Assembly (NCBI RefSeq): GCF_040807025.1
Contig: NC_090954.1
Coordinates: 13,595,501 to 13,659,500 of the forward strand
Direction of reading: 5' to 3'
From: Struthio camelus
Taxonomy: Eukaryota; Chordata; Aves; Struthioniformes; Struthionidae
Length of the DNA: 64,000 nucleotides
Made by a program: the position numbers and the translations under genes. The notes beneath the pieces were generated by a model, which was not told where the DNA came from, did no database searches, and saw only the letters and a list, made by a program, of their open reading frames with translations. Position 1 is the stretch's first letter, and each line of letters starts with the position of its first letter. Positions 24,010-34,638 of this stretch are shown piece by piece.

Positions 24010-24104
24010 GAAATACGCTCTAGAGGACCCTGCTTGAGCAGGGAGGTTGGACTAGGTGATCTCCAGAGGTCCCTTCCAACCTAAACCATTCTGCGATACT
24101 GTCT
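24010..24104 (+). mobile_element. CR1 non-LTR retroposon, 3' end fragment
   Basis: The blocks GCTTGAGCAGGGAGGTTGGA, CTAGGTGATCTCCAGAGGTC and CCTTCCAACCTAAACC, then the end CATTCTGCGATACTGTC, match the characteristic 3' end of avian CR1 LINEs, including the terminal pair of degenerate ATTCTGTG octamers. It is 5'-truncated to about 95 bases, which is typical of CR1, and carries no reverse-transcriptase sequence. This is the best single indicator of a sauropsid, probably avian, origin. Confidence 0.9.
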
Positions 24105-24880
24105 GCTGACCTCTTCTTTTGCTTGCCAGGCTCAGAGTCACTGTGGAAATCCAATGTTATTGCAAAGAACAGTGTTGAGAGCATGTCCTGAACCAAAGAG
24201 AGGCCAAAGAAGGGCCGGAAAGAGCCCATCCTTTGACACAAAAGCAAGACGAGAAAGTTGACCAGCAGCAAGAATTTACTGCTGGAGGGTTAAAACAAGA
24301 AGCAACTCCCGTTCATCCCTGAGAGCACATGCGAAAGCTCTCCACCTAGATCACTCCATATCGCTTGCTTCATCAGCCATTTATGCACAGAAGTATCCTA
24401 CAGGCCCATCTGACGGGATATGAGGATCTGGACCCATTAGTCTGCAGGTGTTGCCACTTGGTTGGTTGTGTATCAGCTAATTCAGCCTGCATTGCCAAGC
24501 CCTGCTCTCTCCTGTGTAATTGCTCAGGGTGAGTAAATAGAACATTCATGAGATTTTGGTCCAGTCATTAATTATTTCTGAAGGGGCTTTTAGTGCATGC
24601 TTCAAAACCTGAGACAGAAAATAATGCATATGCCCTCAAGATGCTTGCTGTAACTGCCAGAACAGCATTTAAATGGAAAGAAGGGAAATTTGAAGACCTT
24701 TTGCTCCTCTTTACTTTTCACTTTCAGTCACCCGACCTTGTTCCCGTGTATCTCCAAGGCTGATCTTACGGCTATAAAGATCAGTTCAGCGTACCCCGCT
24801 CAGCAAATCCAGCGGCTGTCAGGATTTATATATCAATAAGGTGCAATCCAGAGATTGCTGACGGGCTCACGGCAGCGTTT
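24105..24880. other. PPARGC1B distal upstream region
   Basis: AT-richer sequence between the CR1 tail and the promoter CpG island. A TATA-like and AT-rich element (ATTTATATATCAATAAGG) lies near 24,824-24,841, about 600 bases before the start codon. It is too far from the island for me to call it a core promoter. No exon recognised. Confidence 0.45.
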
Positions 24881-25210
24881 GAAGCGCCACAGGAGCCCGG
24901 CGTCCCCGGTTTTACGGGCCAACGTTGCCATCGCTTAGCGCCGGGGGTAGCGTTTATTGCCGCGAACAAACGCGGTGAGGTCCCGAGGACTTCTCCGAGC
25001 AGCCGGCGCCGCAGCTCAGGCCAGTCACCTGGCGGCAGTTAAGGCTGGGCAGCCGCAGCTCCGCCGGCGCAGCAGAAGCCGTCCGACCTGGCGCCAGAGA
25101 AACGCGCTCGCGCCTAAGGGGCTTATCCCAGCGCTGGGAGGGCAAGCAAAACGCGCGGCTCCGAGGCATCCCTGCTCCGCGCCCGCCCGCGGGGCCGCGC
25201 CAGCACCGCC

Positions 25211-25273
25211 GCGGGGCCGGGCGCGGCGCGGGGCCGGGCGGGCGCGGGGCGCGGGGCCGGGCAGGCGCGGGGC
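25211..25273. repeat. Tandem 23-bp GC-rich duplication in the promoter
   Basis: 25,228-25,250 and 25,251-25,273 match at 22 of 23 bases (one G/A difference at unit position 13). A partial third copy, GCGGGGCCGGG, lies at 25,211-25,221. Each unit carries Sp/KLF-type GGGGCCGGG and GCGCGGGGC words. It may vary in copy number. Confidence 0.85.
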
Positions 25274-25397
25274 GCGCAGCCGCCCCTCCTCCGGCGCTGC
25301 GCGGCGCGGCGCGGCTCCCGCAGCCGGCGGGCGGGGGCTGCTGCCGGCTCCGCCCCGCCCCGCCGGCCGCCCGGCTCCTCGCCGCCGCGCCTGCTGC

Positions 25398-25415
25398 ATG
25401 CTCGGTGCCGCCTGA
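25398..25415 (+). CDS. Upstream ORF of five codons in the PPARGC1B 5' leader
   Basis: ATG CTC GGT GCC GCC TGA encodes MLGAA and ends 20 bases before the main start codon, in a different frame. Its context is weak (T at -3, C at +4), so most ribosomes should scan past it. It matters only if transcription starts upstream of 25,398, which is likely but not shown. Confidence 0.5.
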   Translation: MLGAA

Positions 25416-25435
25416 GCCGGAGCCGGAGGTGGAAG

Positions 25436-25519
25436 ATGGCGGAGCCGGGGCCGGACTGCAGCGCCCTGCTCGACGAGGATCTCTCCTCCTTCGTCTTCAA
25501 CTACCTCGCTGACAGCCAG
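25436..25519 (+). CDS. PPARGC1B: PPARGC1B (PGC-1beta) coding exon 1
   Basis: This is the first 28 codons of the nuclear coactivator PGC-1beta, partner of ERR, NRF-1 and PPAR factors in mitochondrial biogenesis and lipid metabolism. The segment LLDEDLSSFVFNYLADSQ closely matches the start of the mammalian protein as I remember it (LLDEELSSFFLNYLADTQ). PGC-1alpha and PPRC1 begin differently. The exon ends CAG|GTAGGG at a phase-0 donor, the same place and phase as the mammalian exon. The start has a strong context (A at -3, G at +4), and no other in-frame ATG precedes it nearby. It is two codons longer than the human exon, the difference lying before the conserved core. It opens the acidic N-terminal activation domain; the LxxLL nuclear-receptor boxes and C-terminal RNA-recognition motif are encoded by later exons outside this window. 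Partial gene, continuing to the right. Confidence 0.93.
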
Positions 25520-25673
25520 GTAGGGCGGCCGGGGGCTCGGCTCGGCTCGGCCCGGCTGCGCCGCGCAGCCCCTGCCCGCGGCACCGCCGTGCACGGGGGG
25601 AGCCCGCAGCCCCCTCCCCGCGGCGGCGGGCACCCGGCGGCGGGCGCGGGCACCGGCGCTTTCCCCGTGCCCC

Positions 25674-25699
25674 GGGGCGGGGGGGTTGGGGGGGGGGGC
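25674..25699 (+). repeat. G-runs just inside intron 1
   Basis: Runs of 4, 7 and 11 G residues separated by C and TT lie about 155-180 bases beyond the donor site on the coding strand. This can form G-quadruplexes and stabilise R-loops behind the promoter. Confidence 0.8.
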
Positions 25700-26230
25700 G
25701 GCGCGGGTTGCTCCGCGGATGCGCAGAGGGCGAAGAGGGGCCGGGGGCAGCGCGGGGCAGTGCGGGCGCCGGGGGCCGCCGCCGCTGCAGCGGCCGCTCC
25801 GCGCCCCGGCGGCGGCTGCAGCCCCCGGGCGCCCCCCCGCCGCCGCCGCCGGCAGCCCCGAGCCCGGCGGCGCTTTCAGCACCACTCGCACGTGGACTCC
25901 CGGGCCGGGCCGGGCCGGGGGCACCGGCGGCGCCGCGGGCGGCGGAGCCGTCCCGGGCAGGCGGCGGCCCCGGCGGGGGCACTGCGGGGCTCGGGGGCCG
26001 GGGCCGAGCGGCTCGAAGTTGCCGGGCGGGCGGGCTGCTGCTTGCTGCCCCCCCGGGCTGGCGGCGGGAGCTCCCCTCCGCCGGGCGCGGGCGGGGGCAC
26101 CGCTGCCGGCCGGGGCTGGGGGCAGCGGGCAGCGGCGGCCCCTGCCCGCGGTGCTCCGCAGGGAGCCGCGGGGGGCTGCGCGGTGGGGGCAGATAAGAGC
26201 CGGGCTCTGGGATGAGTCATGCCGAGCGTC

Positions 26231-28975
26231 AGTTGCACGCATACGGGCTGGATCTGGGGGATGGAGGGAGGGAGGGGGGAGGGAGAGGGGTCTTCGTGCT
26301 GCAAATAAGCAACTCCAAAATCTGGATCGGCTCCCTTTTGGACGGAGCTGGATATTAAAATCAGATTAAGGCTCCTTGGCAGCTCCTGCACAATCACGAG
26401 AGCGAGCCGTGCTGGCTATAGGGCTTGCATGCTTTTCCATTTTGGGGGGTGGAAGAGAGACACTATACAATAAGCCGGGCAGTAGCAAGAGCCATGACTG
26501 ATCTGGAGCACAACCGCGCATTTTGCAGTCGGATTGATGAGGCTGGTGCAAGTGGGAAGAGTTTTCTGTAGTTATATATCATCCCTCCAGCCCTTCACTT
26601 TCATAACCAGAGATTACAAAAGAGCTTCGATTGTGAAGCTAACACATTCATCCCAACCCTTGCTCTCTCACCGGTTTAGCTTTGGGATTGCAAACACCAG
26701 GAGTGTGGGGGGGGGTAAGGGGGGCAGGGGGGACTAATCCTACTGTTTGGGTTCAAAACAAGTAAGACCTCAAGACTTCGTAAATCAGATTTGCCCCTGG
26801 TGCATGTGCCAGACAGAACCAGGCAAGTCTTGCCACCAGCTAGATTGATGTAGTCCCGGTGCCTCTCCTTGCACACGCTGGCTCTAGAGCGCTCCAGCTT
26901 GGCATAGGACACGGGCGGTTTGCTGGGGCAGGGAAAGGGGAGGTGGCAACTTTGATTGTTAACTAAGAACTGTTGACAGGTTGCTTGCAGAAGAAGGATC
27001 AGGAAGGGTGAAAAGCGGGCTGAGAAAATCTTATAAGCAGTTTGTGTTTTCTGATATGGAAGGATGTATTATTACTGGGGGGAACTCTTGGTTAGAGATT
27101 AAGAGGCTGCTTTTGTGGGATGTCATCCCTACAAAGTATTTCAGAAAGGCTGCAGTTCCCAGCGGCCTCGTTACTCTCTGGGCAGGTGAAAGTTCCTGGC
27201 TCCGCGTCCCGGTGATAACACACATGTTCCCTGAGTGTTTGACATGCAATGAAAAGCTTGTATGATTGCAGCACACATCTGAACGGTTGTTTCATTTTGC
27301 TTCTTTGTGTTGGTATTTGACATTTCAATCTTATTCCAAAAGGGGACTGTTAAGGAGGAAAAAAAAAAAAAAAACCACCTCAGAACTGTCATCCTTTTCT
27401 GGTGCAAAACCACCATGTTGTGAACATTCTCTGCAAAATTTGGGACTGTGAAATGGCCTGTGATGAAATAAGACCATTTTTATGACATCTCTTGAAATAA
27501 GGTTTGCTGTGTTTGTCCCCTCTCTTTCTCTCCCTCTCCCATACATGCACTAGATGAGAGGGAGTGCTGTATGTACACGCATCGAGTTAGTGCTAGTCTG
27601 ACGTCTGCTGGGTGTATAATGCTAAGAGCAGCGAACAGATCTTTGCAGACTGCTGCAGGTTTCCTCAGAAGTGCTATGCAGCCTGTGTTTGTTTTATGGC
27701 ACGGAGGTTGCTCTGGATAATTGCATTTCCTCTCAGTCCCCCACGTGCACAGAAGGGTTAAGGGCTGGTGTAAAAAGAAAAGGGGGGGGTGGGAAAAAAG
27801 ATCCTCCAGCTATGATTTGCATGCATTTACTTAAGAAGTGATTGAAGTTGTAAGTGTGTCGTGCTTGTACCTTAACCTCTGATGAAACTGCAGTGAAGGC
27901 TCCAGTCCTGGCTGCTGTCACATGCTTTCTTTATAACTATAAATGGGAGGCGGGTCCCAAGCTTGCCTCTGACGTTTCTCCCTATTACTACTGTACTAGC
28001 CTCTGCTTACAACTGGGTTACTGACTTCTCAATGAAGCCTGAAAGCTGCTTCCGCAAAGTCCCCAGTGTTCCAGCACAGGATCAGATTATCCTAAGAGGC
28101 TACAATGTCAGGAGGCCATGAGATCATGAATATTATCCATTTCCTTCGTGGAAATCTTGAAGAACTCTGGCTCTTCCTCACTATCTTTGCTCCTCTCTCG
28201 CCGTGCTCCTCCCCTATCTTTCCTTTTGCAGCAGGCTTACAGAACGGCACAGCGAGGTGCATGCGGGTGCCGGCTGATCCCGTCCTCCCCAGTGGAGGAA
28301 TCATCAGGAAGGCTCTTTGGGAGGTGCGTGGTGAAGGTTTAACATGAGTATTTGCATTGGTCTCTTAATTAAATGGGATTGTGCTGAGGATGCCTGCTAA
28401 CCTCTATTTACATATCGAGGACAATCATGATTCACGTGGTAACTGCATTGCTACAGAAAAAAATCAGGGTTTTTCACTTGATGCGCGCCTTTCTCCTGCC
28501 ACCTCCTTTTCCTTTTAATCAAAAAAGTGGGTTTATTTTACAGTGACTCAAAATAGGTGATTTCTGGGCCCCCTTAATCCATTTTGTGCAACTCTCTGTA
28601 ACTCAAAGGGGTAAAGCCGATTGTAGCTGGTTTGTGCCAGCCGTATAGGTTCTACTGAGGGCGTCGCGGAGGGGCTGGGGAGTCCCCTCGGCAAGCCTGG
28701 AAGCGTGAGGAGCGGTTTGACTCTTCTGGTTTCGATTTGTTTAAAAACCCTAAACAAAGTGCAGAGGAAAAAAAAAAAACCCCAAAAACGAGGCTGCTTC
28801 TTGGGGAGATGCTTAAAGATCACATGAACTGAAATACAATATTCCCTCTTTAACTTCTCAGCCTCCTGTTAACAGCTTAATCCACAGATGAGTGCAGAAA
28901 GCACGCTGCAGCCCTTAGCTGAAAAGCAGTACATCAGGTGAATTGTTATTGTTGATAATGAAGTGGATACGCATC
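26231..28975. other. Intron 1, promoter-proximal block
   Basis: Falls quickly from GC-rich to ordinary or AT-rich sequence. It contains a purine-rich stretch (26,257-26,290), G-runs (26,703-26,733), poly(A) runs (27,359-27,374 and about 28,769-28,780), and a TATAAA immediately followed by a GGGAGGCGGG box (27,938-27,955). In mammals miR-378a lies about 2.5 kb into this intron; its seed-bearing core was not found here. A splice-bounded candidate exon at 28,232-28,323 is listed separately. Confidence 0.5.
28232..28323 (+). other. Candidate cryptic or alternative exon
   Basis: A strong pyrimidine-rich tract (28,177-28,228, ending CTATCTTTCCTTTTGCAG) leads into a tandem acceptor CAGCAG. A GAG|GTGCGT donor follows 89 or 92 bases later. 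One frame is open throughout (QAYRTAQRGACGCRLIP...), but it resembles no PGC-1beta sequence I know, and neither length is compatible with a clean 28-codon exon followed by a phase-0 exon. It may be an alternative 5' exon, a noncoding exon or a decoy. Confidence 0.25.
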
Positions 28976-28979
28976 CATA

Positions 28980-30420
28980 ATTTGTGATAGCGCTCACTGA
29001 GCGCACCCGCGTTCCGCTTTGTTGTGTGCGGCTCTTCTCGCAGAGAAGATTTTTGTGGTGGGGCCGGGACTACTGAGGCAGCCCGAGGGCCTGTGCAGAG
29101 CGCCTCTTTGGCGAGCCCGGCTGCGTCGCTGCAGTTTGGGTCGAAGGCTCTCCGCGAAGCGGCGGCGGATGTGCTGCTGCCGCGGCGGCGGTCGCTCGGG
29201 ATCCCCGCGGCCGCTTGCGCCGCGCCGGGCCGGTGGTTGCGAGCCATCGGGAGCGCGGCGCGCTGCCGGCTTTGCCCGTTGTCGTCGGGAGACAGCAGCC
29301 GCAGAGGGAGGGAGCAGCTGCAGAGCAGAGCGGGGGGAAGGAGGGCCGGCCCGAAATCTGGCCCCTTCCGGGAGCCTCTGCCCAGCGCTGCCTGCTCGCA
29401 GGTCCCGCGCTTTCCAGCGCGTTGCCCTGGTGTTGCCGCCGTGGCAGGGCCCTGGTGGCTCTATCACGGCGTGGGCTTTCCTCCGCTGTGCCTGCACATC
29501 CCTTCCCCGCTTGGTGCCGTCATGGAAAGGCTCCTCTCCAACAGGTGAATAATTAAGGTCTTTACCTCCCGCCTCTAGCAAAGGGAGCTTTGTGGAGGAG
29601 ACTGATTTCTCTCCCCCATCAACCTTTCCGATGTCAAAAGCCTCTTTGTAGTTGGAAACTCAACTTGCTCTGGTACTTGAAGGGCTGTCGGCTGTCCCAT
29701 GAAGAATGCCCCGGGGCCTGAGGAAGCCCATCCTTTCCGCCAGCCCCTTCCTGCCTTGCGGGAGAGGGTGCCCGTGCCCCCGCCGAGGCGGGTCGGGTCG
29801 GGGCCGGGCAGCGCGCGGGTCCCTTCCGCGTGCCTCCCGGGTGTCGGCATGCCGCCCGCTCGCGCAGAGGCCGCGCGGCTCCGAAACGTTGTGCTTCCCC
29901 TGTGGCGGCGGCAGGGACGGGGCGGGGGCCGTCCCTCGCTGCGGGCTGAGCCCGCCCGTCCCTGGGGCAGCGGGGGGCACCGAGGTGCCAGCAGGACCCC
30001 GGCGGGTAAACGCGTTGATAGAGGAATCCAGGCCTCCGCCCCCGTGGCTTAGACCCGCTCCATGGCAACACTGCGCAGGCTTATATTTCTCGTGATTGTT
30101 TGGCAGAATGAAGCGATTTAGCAGAGGGGGAACTTCCTAAGCCCCGGAGCTGGCGCTCGAGCGGGCGGGCGGGCGGCTGGCGGCGGCAGGTCCCCCCCCG
30201 GGCGGCACCTCGTCCTCGCCGTGGCCCTGCAGCCCTCGCTGGAAGCCCGGCAAGCACTTGGTCTTTGCTGCCTGCCCAGGGAGAGGGGACGGGGCAGCCC
30301 CGCGCTGGCCCGCCGGCAGGCGGCCGCTGGCCAGCATCCCTCCCTTGCAGCTAGGGCTGGAAAGATGGTTCCCCTCGCCTGCAAACTGGCAAACTCCCGC
30401 CTTGGGGCGTCTGGAAGAGC
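28980..30420. promoter_or_regulatory. Intronic CpG islands (two adjacent)
   Basis: CpG-dense segments at about 29,000-29,430 and 29,720-30,400 are separated by ordinary sequence, about 3.5 and 4.3 kb downstream of exon 1. They could be alternative promoters or island-type enhancers. No initiator, TATA or recognisable exon was identified. ORFs on both strands are composition shadows. Confidence 0.5.
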
Positions 30421-32540
30421 GTGCTTTAAACTGCCTCTGCTTGTAGTAATGAGCCAGAGGCTAACGGTTAAAGCGAATGGCGCGGATGGTCAGGTGAGGT
30501 AAGCTGACCTACTTTCAGGGACCTCAGTACCACCACGCCGTAGGCACCAGGTAGTGGTCGGCCCACTGTGTTTTCCTTAGCTTATCGCGAGGCTGTTCTG
30601 CTTTTCAGCACTTTTTCTGCGCTCTGGCCATGAGATCACACAAATTATTATTTATTTATTGTTTTTATAATGGGAACTTCCAAGAAGTGCCAAGGACTTT
30701 GCACAGATCTGGCTCTGCTCGTAGTCTCATCAGCCCCGTTCCTACTCCTGCTCCATTTCCCTTCACTTCTGCAGGCAGAAGGCAGCCGGGTTTGAGCTGC
30801 TGCTGCTGCTGCTATCAATACTGTTACATTAAACCAGTTCTCTTTAGAGTTAAGACGAGGAAAAATAAAGGCTGGGAATCTCCCTATTTAGCCTTTGGCT
30901 CTGGAGGAGATGGAAAAATCCTTGTGGGGGAGCTTCCCCGCGCAGTGTCCTGAGGATCTGCTGGGATGCAAGCGGAGGGGCAGGGAGCCGCCACAGCCCC
31001 GGGGCCATGTCGGATGGCCCCATTTAGTGCCCAGACTAACCTTTGATCACTGCTGGCTCCTAGGCAGCCCTGCGAGGCTTAGGGAAACGTTTTGCTTATC
31101 TTGCTTCCCGTGTCCTGAGACAAAGCCGGCGGAGGCTGGATGCTGGGCACCCCCCCAGCGCCCCGGGTCGGACCCGTACCCGGGGGAGAGGCGTGCTCTG
31201 CGGGAGAGGATGCTCCCCAGCGCTGAGTGTGGGAAGGCAGGACAATAAAGATCCTGCTGAAGTTTCACAGGCGCTTTTGTATCCGCCCATGCGTACCCAC
31301 ACTTCCTTCCCGGCACCCTTCCCACCGGTGCGGTTGCGCCTGGCATGCGTTTCCCTTCACACATCTGGGAGCCAGGGGGCCTCTTGCTGTTGGCGAGGGG
31401 GAGTCCCGCGCGATGGTGCCTCCTCCTCGTAATGCAAGAGGGAGAGACCCTGGTGTGCTGCGAGGGCTGGTGTGGCACTTCTCGCTTCCCCTGGGACAGA
31501 GCAGTACACACTTTATGTATGCATGTTTTCCTGCTGAGGTGGCTTAGGATAAAACCGGTGCCTCTAGCTCTTGCAGTGAGTACGACTGCAGGGTAGCATA
31601 TCTCTCCTAGGATGCATTTTCTGAATTTTTCCCCTGCGTCGCTTCTATGCTGTGAATTTGCTGCCTGCAGCGACACTGAGCACGCTGGACAAAAAAGCCC
31701 CTTCTACTGAGAAAGCTTCACTGGTCAGACACCTCAGTTCCTGTTTCAGTGTGCAGAAAGTTCATTGCTGCTGCTGCTGCTTCCCCGGCCATTGTTCGGA
31801 GAGGCTGAAGGACCCCATTCGACTCAGGCAGACAGGGCGGTGGGAGAGGGGCGGGGAGCGTGTGTCATCCATTCACCACACCAAAAACTGCCTTCCCTGC
31901 CTAGTCCCTGAGGAACCCTCATTTCCGATTTTCATGCACATCAAGAGCAAGGAAATCCTGTGGTGGGGGAGACGGAGGGGAGAGGGCAGAGCATCCCGGG
32001 GCGTGCAGCGGGCGCTGAGCTCCGGCTGCATGCTGCGGTCGGAGCGGTTGCAGGGGGAAGCCAGCTGCGCGTTTCGGACGGAAGGAAGCCCATCTGCCTC
32101 GAATCACGTTTCTTCTTCTCCCTCCTACCTGGAGAAGGGGCGCACAGGTTCACCGCCTGCAAGCGGCACCCGGTTGCCCTCTTGGGAGGGGAGTTGTGTC
32201 GGGAGCGAGCCGAGTCTGCGGCCGGAGCCAGGGTGGAGAGGAGCCGCTGCCGGGGAGGAGGCAGCGGGGCACGGGTCTGGCCATCGTTTTGCTGGGCCGT
32301 TTCTTGCTTTGCTTTTAATCAAAGCGCCTAGGTAGGAGCGAGCTGCGTTATTCTTTTACAACAGAAGTGCAAAGATAACCATAAAGCGTTTCAGGAAGCA
32401 TCACAGTGGGACACCACTGTGGCCCACAAGACGAGCGGGTCTGGGCTTCGTCCCGTCCCCGACCAGCTGGGCTGGTTTAGCGCAAATGATTTCAGCCGGA
32501 GTGATGGTTGTATACACACTCGGATAACGGTAATGAGCCA
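30421..32540. other. Intron 1 block with two short CTG repeats
   Basis: (GCT)6 at 30,796-30,813 and (GCT)5 at 31,767-31,781; both are short and probably benign. 30,640-30,680 is AT-rich. Nothing else could be recognised. Confidence 0.5.
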
Positions 32541-32549
32541 AGGGTTTAA

Positions 32550-34480
32550 AGCATCGCGCTCTCGCAACTGCCGCTGAAGGCCAAAGCGGAGGGAGGCTCT
32601 GGCTTTCCTCTGCGCCGCGAGGAGCAGCCCCTCTCGGGGCGTCGCGCGCCGGCCGGCAAGGCGGGCGGGCGGCAGCGCCGGTCGCGGCCCCGTCTGGTTT
32701 CTGGGGCGCTCCGCGGGGCCCTGCGCGAGCAGCGCGTGGGGAGAGAGGCGCCGTCGCTGCGCCCGCGCCGGGGCCGGGTAGCCGTACGGGGTGATTTAAG
32801 TCTCTGGGCTCTGGGCTCGGCTCTGCTTGAGCTCATTCAGCGCTCGCTCGGGGGCAAACCAGGACACGGAAGAGCGCGGCGGGGGGGCCGAGCAGTGATT
32901 TGTACCAGACCAGCTGACGGTGCCCTTTCCTGCCACGCAGAGGTTGCTCACCTGGCACCGGCGCGGCTGGCCTGAACTTTGTTCCAGCGCGAGTCCCTCT
33001 CTCCTGATTTCCTGGGACTCGCGCTGCCTCCCTGCAAATGCGTGCAACTTTCACGGTCCTTTGATTTAAGCTAATTAAACTTTGCGTTGCTATCGGCTCC
33101 CTTTGAACCACATCTCCTTAGCTGCTTTCCCTTTCCCCCTCTCTCTCCTTCGGCCCGCAGCCCTGCCTCAAGGTGCCTGCGGTTCGGAGAGGCACGTTCT
33201 AGCGTCTCAATGACAAGAGGATTTCTAAACCTTCCCTGGAAAAATGTAAACTGCAGAGCGCTGCTGCGCTGGAGCTGGAGATTTACACCGACTGGCATCA
33301 TGTCTCCTTGCGAGCACGCTTATACACAGATAGTCGTGACCTAACTGTGCTAATAATGACAAAACTGCAAGTGTATTTCTTGAGAAGAAGTTTCTGTGTA
33401 CGTGCGGGCCCCACCAGGAGACTGGCACGTGTGGGTTTTTTTGTGTGCTGACGCCCATTGTCCAGGTAAGAGAACTCAGATCTGTAAAAAAAACCGTGTG
33501 GTTTTCTTCCTCTAAAACACGGCCTGGTTTTAAAGCTTTTAAAGCTGGTTTTTCTTGTGGTCGTGTCCTTTTAGGAAGGACAATGTATGTCTATTTATAT
33601 ATATTTTGAAAACGAAAGCACTTGGTACGTGTCCGCAGAAACTCCAGCTATGAGTGTTACCAAACAGCTCCAGTGAAGAAGTTACTTTTCTGGTCCCCAA
33701 TAAGGAGCGGGCTGCAGCAGCCCCGCCGGCCCGGCCGCGGGCGCCCTGCGCCCCGGCTGCTCTGGAGCAGGGCAGCCCCCGCCCTGCGGTCACCCCGGGG
33801 ATTTGGGAGGAGAAGCAGCGGGCGTACGGGACATGCTCGTGTGGCTGTCTCCTCTCCTTGCTCGGACCAGAGGTTTCGATGAACTAGATGCAAGAGGAAG
33901 GAAGTCCGTAGCCGGGCCACGAGGGATGTCGCGGGGGAACTGCTCAGGCAGCGCAGGCGCGGAGGGCCCCGGCCGCTCGGTTCATTCGCCGCGTGGTCTC
34001 CGGCGGTGCTCTGGGTGCCTCTTTACGTCTGGGTATTCCTCCTCCTCTTGCTTTCCGGCCTGTCTGTGGTTTTAAATTCTCCATTCGTGTGACTGCGCTC
34101 TGCGCGGCTGGTGACGGCGTGTCGGGGAGCTGGCGGCAGCCCCCGGGCTGCTCCTCTCCGCGGGGCAGCGCTCCCGTTTGCACGGTGCTCAGGCGCGTGT
34201 GAGCTGAGGTCCGAGGCGCCGCTCGGGGATGGGGAGGTCTGCCCTGGCCGAGAACGGCCCAGGGCAGTGCCCAAGGGGACAGCGAGGCCCCTCTGCCGGT
34301 TCCCCTTGGTGTACGCTCGCTCGGCCGCCTGGTGAGCCGGGCGCGGAGGAGCCCCTCTCGAGACTGCCAGCGAAGGTCAGCTTGCCGAGGTGCTCTCACC
34401 GCAGCTTGGACCCGTTGCCACGTGCTAACCGGGGCCCATCTGCCTGAAGCGCCTAGAAACCCATCCGACTCGAGCGGCAG
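32550..34480. promoter_or_regulatory. Intronic CpG islands (two)
   Basis: CpG-rich at about 32,560-32,980 and 33,690-34,460, with AT-richer sequence (33,330-33,660) between. No exon or core-promoter motif recognised. Confidence 0.45.
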
Positions 34481-34622
34481 CTGGCGGGGGAACTGTCCCC
34501 ACCTCTGCTGCTCTCTTTTGACAGTCTAAGGACCTGAAAACACAACTTTTAAGTGTCTTTCTGTATTTACGTAACCCAAACTAACTCTTTTTGGAAAGAT
34601 CCACTCTGTCTCATTTAGATAC

Positions 34623-34638
34623 CTAAATATAGCAGCTG
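34623..34638 (+). promoter_or_regulatory. MEF2 site directly abutting a myogenic-type E-box
   Basis: CTAAATATAG (34,623-34,632) fits the MEF2 consensus YTAWWWWTAR exactly, and CAGCTG (34,633-34,638), the E-box preferred by MyoD-class bHLH factors, follows with no gap. MEF2 and myogenic bHLH factors are known to cooperate at muscle enhancers. PGC-1beta is highly expressed in muscle and heart, so a muscle enhancer is a sensible inference. Confidence 0.5.

Larger units (their letters stand above)
24880..26230 (+). promoter_or_regulatory. PPARGC1B: PPARGC1B promoter CpG island, 5' UTR and intron-1 start
   Basis: Extreme GC and CpG density begins near 24,880, peaks between 25,180 and 26,200, and includes exon 1. 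GC boxes overlap at 25,350-25,364 (CCGCCCCGCCCCGCC), about 75-85 bases before the start codon. A 23-bp GC-rich unit is tandemly duplicated at 25,228-25,273. No TATA box is near the start, so dispersed initiation is expected. Downstream of the donor, G-runs on the coding strand (25,674-25,699) could favour an R-loop or G-quadruplex. The transcription start cannot be fixed from sequence alone. Confidence 0.85.

Noticed and set aside
25025..26242. 405-codon minus-strand frame across the PPARGC1B promoter
   Set aside because: Proline, arginine, alanine and glycine-rich translation of an extreme CpG island, antisense to a recognised exon. Explained by composition.
30796..31781. CTG repeats as an expansion locus
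   Set aside because: Only six and five copies; too short to be remarkable.
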